Part shown: positions 1 through 6,894 of the stretch, piece by piece
Position numbering within the stretch: the stretch's first letter is position 1
Layout: every line of letters begins with the position of its first letter
Assembly (NCBI GenBank): GCA_015491275.1
Contig: WFWF01000089.1
Span: 1 to 8,916, forward strand
Origin: Aquificales bacterium
Lineage (GTDB): Bacteria; Aquificota; Aquificia; Aquificales; Aquificaceae
DNA: 8,916 nt
Reading direction: 5' to 3'
Notes under the pieces: generated by a model
Seen by the model: only the letters and a program-made list of their open reading frames with translations
The model's database searches: none
What the model was told of the DNA's origin: nothing
Program-made: the position numbers and the translations under genes

Positions 1-19
1 AGATGTGTATAAGAGACAG
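1..19 (+). other. Tn5 mosaic end / Nextera adapter remnant (not genomic)
   Basis: Bases 1-19 read AGATGTGTATAAGAGACAG, which is identical to the 19-bp hyperactive Tn5 mosaic end used in tagmentation libraries. It lies exactly at the window start, as an untrimmed adapter at a contig end would. Native sequence therefore begins at about base 20. The -35 region of the first promoter is lost behind it. Confidence 0.95.
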
Positions 20-32
20 ATCTTAGTTTTAT

Positions 33-38
33 TATAAT
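33..38 (+). promoter_or_regulatory. -10 box of a promoter upstream of pncB (-35 lost to adapter)
   Basis: A perfect TATAAT lies 35 bases before the pncB ATG, inside a very AT-rich stretch. A start point near base 45 would give a leader of about 30 bases carrying the AAGAGGA ribosome site at 57-63, ten bases before the ATG. The matching -35 at about 10-15 would fall within adapter sequence, so it cannot be assessed. Confidence 0.45.
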
Positions 39-73
39 AGATTTCCTGAAATTGTCAAGAGGATATCCTTAGA

Positions 74-1342
74 ATGGAAATAGCCCTGTCAACAGACCTT
101 TACGAGCTTACCATGGCTCAGAGCTACCTTGAGCACGGTAAAAAAGGAAAAGCTGTATTCAGCCTTTTTGTAAGAAAACTCCCTCCCAACAGGAACTTTC
201 TGATATCATGCGGTCTTGAAACTCTTATGGAGCATTTGGATAATTTTGTCTTTGATAAAGAATCCCTCCTTTATCTAAAAAGCCTCGGCATATTTAAAGA
301 TTTTTTCCTTGATTATTTAGAAGAGTACAGAGTAAAGGCAAATATATATGCGGTGCCCGAAGGCAGAATAGTATTTGAAAATGAACCCATAGTTCAAATA
401 GAAGGGGAGCTTCCCGATGTCCAAATTCTTGAAACCGTTGTAATAAATGTTATACACTTCCAAACGGTTATAGCCTCAAAAGCTGTGAGGAGTTTTTTGG
501 TGTCCGAAGGCAGAACTTTGGTTGATTTTGGACTAAGAAGAGCACACACCCTTGAAGCGGGTCTCTTTGCAGCAAGGGCTTCCTATATAGGCGGATTTGA
601 TGGAACATCCAACCTTGAAGCGGGAAGGAGATTCGGCATACCAGTTTACGGTACGGTAGCCCACTCCTATATAATGATATTTGATAAAGAGGAGGAAGCC
701 TTCAAAGCCTTCGCAAAAAGTTTCCCGGAAAGGGCAATACATCTTATAGATACTTATGACACATTAAAGGCAATAGATAAGGTAATACGCCTTGTCAAGG
801 AGGGAATGCCCGCGGTGGGAGTGAGAATTGACAGCGGTAATATTCCTTATCTTACCAAGGAGGTAAGGAGAAGACTTAAAGAGGCGGGGCTTGAACATAT
901 AAAGATAATAGTCAGCGGAGGTGTGGATGAGTACAAGATAGAAGAATGGCTAAAAGAGGGAGCGGAAATTGACGCCTTCGGTGTGGGAACAAAGTTCATA
1001 ACATCAGCGGACCATCCTTACTTAGATATGGCTTATAAACTTGTAGAGTATGAAGGAAAACCCAAGTATAAAACAAGTCCGGGCAAGGCAACCTTTCCTT
1101 ATAAGAGACAAATCTTTAGAACTTATAATGAAAACGGTAAGATGGATAAAGACTTTGTTGTCATATACGGAAAAGATCATGAAGGTGAAAAGCTTGTTGA
1201 AGAGATAACAAAGGATGGTTCATCAGTTTACAAATTTCCCTCCCTTAAAGAAATAAGAGATAGGGCGATGGACGAGATAGAAAGGTTGCCGGATCCTCTA
1301 AGGGAATTGAAGAAGGCTTATTATGAGGTTATTATTGAATAA
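74..1342 (+). CDS. pncB: Nicotinate phosphoribosyltransferase
   Basis: The enzyme joins nicotinate and PRPP, with ATP hydrolysis, to make nicotinate mononucleotide in the Preiss-Handler (salvage) route to NAD; it is cytosolic. Seen in the sequence: the N-terminal STDLYELTMAQ signature (residues 6-16), FGLRRAH (152-158), the GTVAHSYIM block with the family's active-site His at 197, VRIDSGN (250-256) for phosphoribose contact, SGGVDE (281-286) and GVGTKF (303-308). The length of 422 residues fits the shorter bacterial/archaeal NAPRTase form, and the gene looks complete. The start is supported by AAGAGGA at 57-63. It heads a tightly packed + strand block, with a tRNA starting four bases after its stop. 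The family assignment is sure; nicotinamide specificity is unlikely because the motifs are NAPRTase-type. Confidence 0.95.
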   Translation: MEIALSTDLYELTMAQSYLEHGKKGKAVFSLFVRKLPPNRNFLISCGLETLMEHLDNFVFDKESLLYLKSLGIFKDFFLDYLEEYRVKANIYAVPEGRIVFENEPIVQIEGELPDVQILETVVINVIHFQTVIASKAVRSFLVSEGRTLVDFGLRRAHTLEAGLFAARASYIGGFDGTSNLEAGRRFGIPVYGTVAHSYIMIFDKEEEAFKAFAKSFPERAIHLIDTYDTLKAIDKVIRLVKEGMPAVGVRIDSGNIPYLTKEVRRRLKEAGLEHIKIIVSGGVDEYKIEEWLKEGAEIDAFGVGTKFITSADHPYLDMAYKLVEYEGKPKYKTSPGKATFPYKRQIFRTYNENGKMDKDFVVIYGKDHEGEKLVEEITKDGSSVYKFPSLKEIRDRAMDEIERLPDPLRELKKAYYEVIIE

Positions 1343-1346
1343 AGAA

Positions 1347-1420
1347 GTGCCCGTAGCTCAGCAGGATAGAGCGTGGGTCTCCGGAACCCAAGGTCGCGGG
1401 TTCAAGTCCCGCCGGGCACA
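1347..1420 (+). tRNA. tRNA-Arg (anticodon CCG)
   Basis: The full cloverleaf can be drawn. The acceptor GTGCCCG (1347-1353) pairs with CGGGCAC (1413-1419), with discriminator A1420. The D stem is GCTC/GAGC with GG in the loop. The anticodon stem is TGGGT/ACCCA with loop CTCCGGA and anticodon CCG at 1381-1383. The T stem is GCGGG/CCCGC with loop TTCAAGT. CCA is not encoded. The tRNA reads CGG, which appears little used here compared with AGA/AGG. It lies 4 bases after pncB and 9 bases before the next start codon, so it is probably cut from a shared transcript. The open frame of the next gene runs back into the tRNA, but that part is not coding. Confidence 0.96.
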
Positions 1421-1429
1421 AAAGAAAAG

Positions 1430-2356
1430 ATGAAGCTACTTGAGCTTATAGAAGAAAAACTTCTTGAGGAACTTGATCCGAAGGTAAAGCTTGTCCTTGA
1501 AACGGGCAGATATCTTATTGAAGGGGGGGGTAAGAGAATAAGACCCTTAATTACTTCCCTTTCGTGCGGTATGTGTGGGGGAGATCCGGAAGATGCAATA
1601 CCCCTCGGGATAGGAATAGAGTATATACATGCAGCTTCCCTACTTCATGATGATGTGGTTGACGGGGCTGAAAGCAGGAGGGGAAAACCTTCAGCTAACC
1701 TTGTATTCGGAAACGGTATAACCGTTCTTACTGGTGACTTTATGTATGCAAAAGCTCTGAACATATTCGCTACTCACGGGGATATTATTATGATAAAGAT
1801 AGTAAGTAAATCAGTTATGGAAATGGCTCAAGCTCAGGTTCTTGAATTATCAAACATAGGCGAGATAATTGACAGCGATACATACTTTAAAATAATTGAC
1901 GGAAAAACCTCTTCCCTATTCGGTGCAAGTATGGCTGTGGGAGGACTAAAGGCGGGCTATGAAGACTGGACCACTCTTTACGAAATAGGCATAAGGATAG
2001 GCAGAGCCTTTCAGATTATTGATGATGTCCTTGATTACGAAGGCAATCCGGAAAAGCTCGGGAAACCGATAAGTAACGACTTAAGGGAAGGTAAAGTAAC
2101 TTACCCTTTAATAAGTGTTATGGATAAAATACCCAATGATTTGATAAGGGAGGTTATAGAGGAAATAAATCCCGATCCGAGAAAAATAGAGGAGTTAAGG
2201 AATCTCGTAATAGAAAAGGGAGGCACCGTTAAGGCAAGAAATTTGGCTAAGGAAGAGGTAAACAAAGCACGACGCTTACTTGAAACATTCCCGGACAACA
2301 TATACAAGGATGAGGTGGTAAGTATTATTGAATTTGTGATAGGAAGAGAACTGTAA
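1430..2356 (+). CDS. Polyprenyl diphosphate synthase (long-chain, octaprenyl-type)
   Basis: A trans-isoprenyl diphosphate synthase that condenses isopentenyl diphosphate onto an allylic primer, probably to build the side chain of the respiratory quinone. Seen: GGGKRIRP (32-39), the first aspartate-rich motif DDVVD (74-78), RRGKP (83-87), KT (159-160) and the second aspartate motif within FQIIDDVLDYEG (194-205). Residues four and five before the first motif are Ser70 and Ala69. Small residues there fit long products rather than FPP or GGPP. The 308 residues are near the usual 300-350. ATG 1430 is chosen because the open frame farther upstream lies inside the tRNA. No clear Shine-Dalgarno precedes it. 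The stop is two bases before the next gene, which suggests an operon. IspB or a heptaprenyl enzyme are equally possible; exact chain length is unproven. Confidence 0.9.
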   Translation: MKLLELIEEKLLEELDPKVKLVLETGRYLIEGGGKRIRPLITSLSCGMCGGDPEDAIPLGIGIEYIHAASLLHDDVVDGAESRRGKPSANLVFGNGITVLTGDFMYAKALNIFATHGDIIMIKIVSKSVMEMAQAQVLELSNIGEIIDSDTYFKIIDGKTSSLFGASMAVGGLKAGYEDWTTLYEIGIRIGRAFQIIDDVLDYEGNPEKLGKPISNDLREGKVTYPLISVMDKIPNDLIREVIEEINPDPRKIEELRNLVIEKGGTVKARNLAKEEVNKARRLLETFPDNIYKDEVVSIIEFVIGREL

Positions 2357-2358
2357 AG

Positions 2359-4074
2359 ATGATAAGGGGCATACTGGGAGGCTTTATACTTATCCTGTTT
2401 TCCTTTTTCCTTTTCCATCTTACCGAAACTTCAACCGCAAGCAAGAAAAGTATGATAAGACTTAAGCCAGAAGAATTTAACATAAAAAATGGCAAAGGGG
2501 GAGGTATTCTCAAATTCATCTTGAACGGTGACCCGAAAACCCTAAACCCCGCCTTGGCTCAAGAAACAACATCAACGAACGCCATAGGGGACCTATTCCT
2601 CGGACTTACGAAGATAAATCTTAAAACAATGGAAGTAGAACCCTCCCTTGCGGAAAGGTGGGAAGTTTCGGAAGACGGAAAGGTGTGGATATTTTATTTG
2701 AGGAAGAATGTAAAGTGGAGCGACGGTGTTCCTTTTACCGCGGACGATGTTGTGTTCACATACAATCAGATATACTACAACGATAAAATACCTTCCACCG
2801 CAAGAGACATACTGACTATAAACGGGAAGAAGATAAAGGTAGAGAAGGTTGATAAATACACAGTAAAATTTACCCTTCCGGATAAATTCGCTCCCTTCCT
2901 GAGGGCGGTGGGAGAAGTCATATTACCGAAACATAAACTTGAAAAATATGTAAAAGAAGGGAATTTTAATTCAGCTTGGAATGTTAATACACCCCCTTCC
3001 GAAATAGTGGGAACCGGACCATATATCATGAAGGAATATGCAAAGGGTCAAAAGATAGTATATGAAAAAAACCCCTTCTACTATGAAAAGGATGTACCTT
3101 ACATTAAAAAGAAGATAGGCATCATCGTACAAGACCCCGATACCGCCCTTTTAAAGTTCTCAAGAGGTGAGGTTGATATAATGGGCGTAAGGATTCAGGA
3201 CCTTCAGTATGTTTTTAATATAGATAAGGATATAAAGATATTTGATCTCGGCTCAACGCCTTCCACAACTTTTCTGGTCTTCAATCAGAACCCCGAAGCA
3301 AAGATACCTAAATATAAGATCAAATGGTTCAGAAACAAGATATTCAGGAGGGCAATCTCCCACGCTATAGACAGGGAAGGAATATGCTATCTTGTTTACA
3401 ACGGTCTTGCAAAACCTCTTTACACTCCAATAACGGAGGCAAACAGACCTTATTATATTGAAGGTTACTATCCCACATTTGAATACGATCTTGAAAAGGC
3501 AAGATCATTACTTGAAAGCATAGGATTCAAGGACAGGGACGGAGACGGTTACTTGGAGGATGAAGAAGGACATACCCTTGAGTTTACCCTCCTAACCAAT
3601 GCGGGCAATAAAGAAAGGGAAACCATAGGAAACATAATAAAGGAGGATCTTAAAAAGATAGGTATAAAGGTAAACTTTTTACCTGTGGATTTTAACAGTT
3701 TGGTAACAAGACTTACATCACCCCCTTACGAATGGGAAGCGGTAATAATAGGGCTTACAGGATCCATGGATCCACACTTCGGCAGAAATGTATGGCACTC
3801 TTCCGGACTGCTACATATGTGGAATCCGAGACAAGAAAAACCCTCAACCGACTGGGAAAGGAAAGTTGATGAATTATTTGATAGGGGAGCGGTTGAGCTT
3901 GATCCAAAAAAGCGCGTTGAAATATATAGAGAGGCCTTTAAGATAATCACAGAAGAGCAACCCATGATATTTATAGCAACACCTAAAAGTATCATGGCTG
4001 TTTATGATAAGTTTGAAAATGTATTTCCTACAGTATGGGGATGGTATAAAGATGAATACATGTTTGTAAAATAA
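2359..4074 (+). CDS. Family 5 extracellular solute-binding protein (peptide/nickel ABC type)
   Basis: A periplasmic binding protein of the OppA/DppA/NikA family, which captures a ligand (peptide, metal complex or other) for an ABC importer. It has an N-terminal hydrophobic segment (about residues 5-20) followed by a polar Ser/Thr-rich stretch: a Sec signal or a membrane anchor. There is no lipobox Cys. Family marks: GGILKFILNGDPKTLNPA (48-65), the EPSLAERWEVSEDGKVWIFYLRKNVKWSDG region (94-123) with FTADDVVFTY following, VGTGPY (217-222), FRRAISHAIDRE (329-340) and the C-terminal WGWYKDEYMF (560-569). Residues 392-403 (DRDGDGYLEDEE) match an EF-hand calcium loop, as is common in this family. 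The 571 residues are full length. It starts two bases after the previous stop. No permease or ATPase gene is in the window, so it is an orphan here and its ligand is unknown. Confidence 0.92.
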   Translation: MIRGILGGFILILFSFFLFHLTETSTASKKSMIRLKPEEFNIKNGKGGGILKFILNGDPKTLNPALAQETTSTNAIGDLFLGLTKINLKTMEVEPSLAERWEVSEDGKVWIFYLRKNVKWSDGVPFTADDVVFTYNQIYYNDKIPSTARDILTINGKKIKVEKVDKYTVKFTLPDKFAPFLRAVGEVILPKHKLEKYVKEGNFNSAWNVNTPPSEIVGTGPYIMKEYAKGQKIVYEKNPFYYEKDVPYIKKKIGIIVQDPDTALLKFSRGEVDIMGVRIQDLQYVFNIDKDIKIFDLGSTPSTTFLVFNQNPEAKIPKYKIKWFRNKIFRRAISHAIDREGICYLVYNGLAKPLYTPITEANRPYYIEGYYPTFEYDLEKARSLLESIGFKDRDGDGYLEDEEGHTLEFTLLTNAGNKERETIGNIIKEDLKKIGIKVNFLPVDFNSLVTRLTSPPYEWEAVIIGLTGSMDPHFGRNVWHSSGLLHMWNPRQEKPSTDWERKVDELFDRGAVELDPKKRVEIYREAFKIITEEQPMIFIATPKSIMAVYDKFENVFPTVWGWYKDEYMFVK

Positions 4075-4076
4075 AT

Positions 4077-5174
4077 TCACTTTTCCTTGGGCATCTGTTC
4101 AATATATATGGATCTGCTCGGGAATGCAAAAGAGGAACCATTCTTTTCAATTATCTCCATTATCTTCAGATTCACATCTTCCCTTATGGCAAGATATTCA
4201 GACCAAACAGCGGTATTCGTAAAACAGTAAATAAATATATTGAGAGAACTGTCTCCGAAATCGGTAAAGTAAACCATAAGAAGCTGATCCTTGGCTATAC
4301 CTGGATGATTCTTCAACATCTCCCTTATGTCCCTCAGTATATCAACCATCTGCTCCCTTGTTGTACTGTATGTTACACCTATGGTCATCTTGATTCTTCT
4401 TACATTTCTTCTTGAGAAGTTTTCAAGGGATTGATTTGCAAGCACCTGGTTGGGTATAACTATAAGGCTCTTTTCAAAGCTCCTTATCTTTGAAGTTCTC
4501 AAACCTATATCCTCAACAATACCCTCAACATCTCCTATTTTTACCCAATCCCCCACTTTCATGGACTTATCTATAAGGACCGTTATTCCGCCGAAAAGAT
4601 TTGCAGCTGTATCCTTTGCCGCAAGAGCAAAGGCAAGACCACCTATACCGAGGGAGGCGAGCAAGGCACTTACATTTATACCCCACTCCTGAAGTATGGC
4701 AACACCGCCCACTACTATGATAAATGCTTTGGTTATCTTTATTAAAAATCCTCCCACCTCCTTCGCAAACTCCTTACCGAATTTTTCAGCAAATCTGTAA
4801 AAGTGCCCCTCAAATGCAACTACGGAATTGTACAACGCCCAAGAAATGACAAATATTACAAGTGTTTTAAATACCGCAGAGACTATTCCGTACTCAATAC
4901 CTACAATCCTTAAGGCAATATACACACCCCCTACCACTATGAGAAAACTAACCGGCTTGGAAACTATATTAAGAAGTATGTCGTCTATTTCAGTCTCAGT
5001 CCTTGCAGTTAATCTCTTTATTGACTTTATAACGAAAAATATAAAAAGCTTTCTAAGTATCAAAAAGGAAAAGAATACAAAGAGAGAAAGGGCTAATTTG
5101 TAAAGTGGAACACCGAATATAACATAGTTAAGGAGATTTTGTATCCTCTCAAGGGAAGCCCATATATCTCCCAT
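4077..5174 (-). CDS. MscS-family mechanosensitive ion channel
   Basis: A small-conductance mechanosensitive channel of the inner membrane that opens under membrane tension and releases solutes on osmotic downshift. Five hydrophobic segments are visible (about residues 22-48, 73-95, 98-120, 142-162, 167-195). The last is the MscS pore helix with GIGGLAFALAAKDTAANLFGG (176-196), rich in the packed Gly/Ala of the family. Then come the beta domain (IDKSMKVGDWVKIGDVEGIVEDIGLRTSKIRSFEKSLIVIPN, 201-242) and the alpha/beta C-terminal domain. At 365 residues with five segments it is longer than E. coli MscS (286 residues, three segments) and nearer the YnaI subtype. It starts 17 bases after the stop of the sigma-54 activator and ends two bases from the oppositely directed binding-protein gene. 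No Shine-Dalgarno is seen; a TATAAT lies 11 bases before the ATG. Confidence 0.93.
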   Translation of the reverse strand: MGDIWASLERIQNLLNYVIFGVPLYKLALSLFVFFSFLILRKLFIFFVIKSIKRLTARTETEIDDILLNIVSKPVSFLIVVGGVYIALRIVGIEYGIVSAVFKTLVIFVISWALYNSVVAFEGHFYRFAEKFGKEFAKEVGGFLIKITKAFIIVVGGVAILQEWGINVSALLASLGIGGLAFALAAKDTAANLFGGITVLIDKSMKVGDWVKIGDVEGIVEDIGLRTSKIRSFEKSLIVIPNQVLANQSLENFSRRNVRRIKMTIGVTYSTTREQMVDILRDIREMLKNHPGIAKDQLLMVYFTDFGDSSLNIFIYCFTNTAVWSEYLAIREDVNLKIMEIIEKNGSSFAFPSRSIYIEQMPKEK

Positions 5175-5185
5175 GTATTTTTAAG

Positions 5186-5191
5186 ATTATA
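5186..5191 (-). promoter_or_regulatory. Possible internal -10 box for a leaderless mscS-like transcript
   Basis: On the - strand a perfect TATAAT sits in the 17-base gap after the activator gene, overlapping nothing coding and ending 11 bases before the channel's ATG. No good -35 (TTGACA) is present 16-18 bases upstream, where the sequence is GGAGGA-like. Initiation from it would leave a leader of about 5 bases. This agrees with the absence of a ribosome site. Chance in an AT-rich gap is a real alternative. Confidence 0.3.
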
Positions 5192-6619
5192 CTACTGCTT
5201 TTCTTCTATCCTCCCTATTCCATATTTCTCCATTAATTTATAAACGGTCGGTCTGCTTACGCCGAGAAGAGCAGCTATCTTACTCACATTCCCAGAAGAT
5301 ATCCTAAATGCTCTCTCCAGTAGCTCCTTTTCAAGCTTGTTTATATTCTCCTCAAGGTTAAGATTTATACCTTCCCCTCCGTTCACAGCAAGAACATCAA
5401 CATTTATGTTAAGATCCTCCACATCTATGTAATCCCCTTTGGCGAGAACGCACGCCTTCCTGACTACATTTATAAGCTCTCTTACATTACCGGGCCATGT
5501 ATAATTTCTGATAGCTTCAAGGGCTTTGTCCGTAAATCCCTTTATATTTTTATTAAGCTCCTTCGCAGATCTCTCAAGAAAATACTGCGCCATTATAACG
5601 ACATCCTCTCCTCTCTCCCTTAAAGGTGGAAGTTTTATTGTTAGTACATTTAGTCTATAGAACAGATCCTCCCTGAATCTGCCTTCCTTTACAGCCCTCT
5701 CCAGATCTACATTTGTGGCTGCGATTATTCTGACATCAGCCTTAAGGGTCTTTGTGCCGCCGAGCCTTTCAAAACTATAGTCCTGAAGAAATCTCAGCAA
5801 TTTACTCTGAATATCTAAAGGCATGTCTCCTATCTCGTCAAGAAAAAGGGTACCGCCGTCTGCAAGTTCAACCTTTCCCTGCTTGGTTTTGTATGCCCCA
5901 GTGAAAGCTCCCTTTTCATAACCGAACAGTTCAGCTTCCAACAGATCCGGAGGAACAGCTGTACAGTTTATAGCTATAAATGGTTTATTCTTTCTTATAC
6001 TTCTTTCATGTATTGCACGAGCGGTAAGCTCCTTACCCGTCCCCGTTTCTCCCGTTATAAGCACGGGGTAATCGGTAGTAGCATACTTCCTTATTAATTT
6101 AAAAATCTCCTTCATAGGTTTGCTTGCACCTATAAATTCAACATCTTCTTCCTCTTTAAATTCACCATCCTCCCCAACCACTCTGCTTATAAGCTTCCCC
6201 AATCTGAACTCCTTAAGGGCTCTGACAATATGAACATTGGTAAAGTCAAGATTCATACCGCAACCCTTGCATATCTTAGAATTACCGTTTAAAGGCGCCT
6301 TGCAGTAAGGACATATACCCGTCCTCTCTATCTCCCTCGTAAGAAATTCCCCGACCGTCTCCGCTATAAACTCATCATCCTCATTAAAAAGAATTACCGC
6401 ATGATCTCCGCCAGTTCTGAAGATCTTTCCCTTCAGAGCCGTCTCCTTGTCCAAATTTATATGTATGCTGACTTCCTGAAAATCCTTACACAGATCCAAA
6501 AGTCTGTTCTGGACTTTTACCGCAAAAAGGGAAAGGTCAATGGCAGGCAAATCAATCAAATTACCGTTACAATCAATACGAACGGTACCCCTGTAGTATA
6601 TGCGAGGTGCTACTCTCAT
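5192..6619 (-). CDS. Sigma-54-dependent activator with PilZ-like domain and zinc ribbon
   Basis: A bacterial enhancer-binding protein that remodels sigma-54 RNA polymerase by ATP hydrolysis. Domains in order: residues 1-95 resemble a PilZ domain (RVAPR at 2-6 fits RxxxR; DLSLFA at 28-33 fits DxSxxG except that Gly is Ala); a zinc ribbon with C103, C106, C117, C120; the AAA+ core at about 160-400 with Walker A GETGTGKE (190-197), the sigma-54 contact GAFTGA (237-242), Walker B around D261-E262, sensor ATN (301-303), FREDLFYRLNV with the arginine finger region (315-325) and WPGNVREL (375-382); then a Fis-type HTH at about 425-468. At 475 residues it looks complete. There is no response-regulator receiver domain, so control is probably by ligand at the N-terminus. 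An in-frame stop upstream fixes the start at ATG 6619. It is the first gene of a pair with the channel. Confidence 0.93.
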   Translation of the reverse strand: MRVAPRIYYRGTVRIDCNGNLIDLPAIDLSLFAVKVQNRLLDLCKDFQEVSIHINLDKETALKGKIFRTGGDHAVILFNEDDEFIAETVGEFLTREIERTGICPYCKAPLNGNSKICKGCGMNLDFTNVHIVRALKEFRLGKLISRVVGEDGEFKEEEDVEFIGASKPMKEIFKLIRKYATTDYPVLITGETGTGKELTARAIHERSIRKNKPFIAINCTAVPPDLLEAELFGYEKGAFTGAYKTKQGKVELADGGTLFLDEIGDMPLDIQSKLLRFLQDYSFERLGGTKTLKADVRIIAATNVDLERAVKEGRFREDLFYRLNVLTIKLPPLRERGEDVVIMAQYFLERSAKELNKNIKGFTDKALEAIRNYTWPGNVRELINVVRKACVLAKGDYIDVEDLNINVDVLAVNGGEGINLNLEENINKLEKELLERAFRISSGNVSKIAALLGVSRPTVYKLMEKYGIGRIEEKQ

Positions 6620-6654
6620 ATCAGCCCCCCTGCTCCTTTTACTCTATCTATACA

Positions 6655-6672
6655 ATTATATTATCATATAAT
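6655..6672. repeat. AT-rich inverted repeat between divergent genes, with back-to-back -10 boxes
   Basis: Arms ATTATAT (6655-6661) and ATATAAT (6666-6672) are exact inverted copies around the four bases TATC. Each arm contains a perfect TATAAT, one reading left towards the activator gene and one right towards the small ORF. The arrangement could be two overlapping promoters, an operator, or both. Confidence 0.6.
6667..6672 (+). promoter_or_regulatory. -10 box of the small ORF, predicting a nearly leaderless mRNA
   Basis: A perfect TATAAT ends 12 bases before ATG 6685. A start 6-7 bases downstream leaves a leader of about 6 bases, which explains the lack of any Shine-Dalgarno. No convincing -35 is seen at the expected spacing. 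Confidence 0.4.
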
Positions 6673-6684
6673 TCATCTGCAACC

Positions 6685-6882
6685 ATGGATGTGCTTGTTA
6701 TAGATCTAGAAGGTACTTCCCAAGAGATAACGGAAGGGTTAAGGAAGGTTATAAAAGAGATTGAAGAAGAGGGCAACGAGATAGTTGACATAAAGGTTGC
6801 CTATTCAAGGGAACACGGGGTTGACGGCTTTGTCATAGTTTATACAATTCTATATAGAAGAAAGTCAACTACTCCTCCCTGA
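6685..6882 (+). CDS. Small conserved-looking protein, 65 residues (possibly Cse60-like)
   Basis: I do not recognise this gene with certainty. The 65 residues read as a compact alpha/beta protein: a short strand (MDVLVIDL), an acidic/lysine helix (about 11-30), a strand EIVDIKVAY (32-40), a turn, a strand VDGFVIVYTILY (46-57), and a basic-polar tail RRKSTTPP. The pattern of a strand, a helix, then IVDIK and a final hydrophobic IVYTILYR recalls the short Cse60 family of unknown function, but this is only a resemblance. The open frame extends upstream to 6607, but ATG 6685 is preferred because it lies downstream of a good -10 and because the upstream part reads as non-coding promoter sequence. 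Its last codons fall within the first copy of a 16-base repeat. It is divergent from the activator and precedes the structured RNA region. Confidence 0.65.
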   Translation: MDVLVIDLEGTSQEITEGLRKVIKEIEEEGNEIVDIKVAYSREHGVDGFVIVYTILYRRKSTTPP

Positions 6883-6887
6883 CGGAA
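6872..6887 (+). repeat. Direct repeat, copy 1 (16 bases)
   Basis: CTCCTCCCTGACGGAA recurs at 7099-7114 with one change (G to C), 227 bases downstream. Copy 1 overlaps the stop codon of the small ORF. It contains CCTCCCT, complementary to the AGGGAGG ribosome site of yggU. Confidence 0.75.
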
Positions 6888-6894
6888 GGAATTT

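Larger units (their letters stand above)
6655..6682 (-). promoter_or_regulatory. Promoter of the sigma-54 activator gene (TTGCAG-16-TATAAT)
   Basis: Reading the - strand, TTGCAG (6682-6677) and a perfect TATAAT (6660-6655) are separated by 16 bases. A start near 6648 would leave a leader of about 28 bases carrying AAAGGAG and a run of six G before the ATG. The -35 matches the consensus at only three of six positions, so the -10 carries most of the support. Confidence 0.4.

Noticed and set aside
1100..1110. TATAAGAGACA inside pncB, matching 11 bases of the Tn5 mosaic end
   Set aside because: It lies in an intact, well-conserved reading frame and lacks the rest of the 19 bases, so it is a chance match and not a second adapter or chimaeric joint.
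1373..1429. N-terminal extension of the prenyl synthase starting inside the tRNA
   Set aside because: The 19 extra residues are translated tRNA sequence, do not resemble the family, and ATG 1430 gives a normal N-terminus.
3772..3800. TGGCAC in the binding-protein gene as a sigma-54 promoter
   Set aside because: No TTGC element follows at the required five-base spacing, and the site is inside a coding region.
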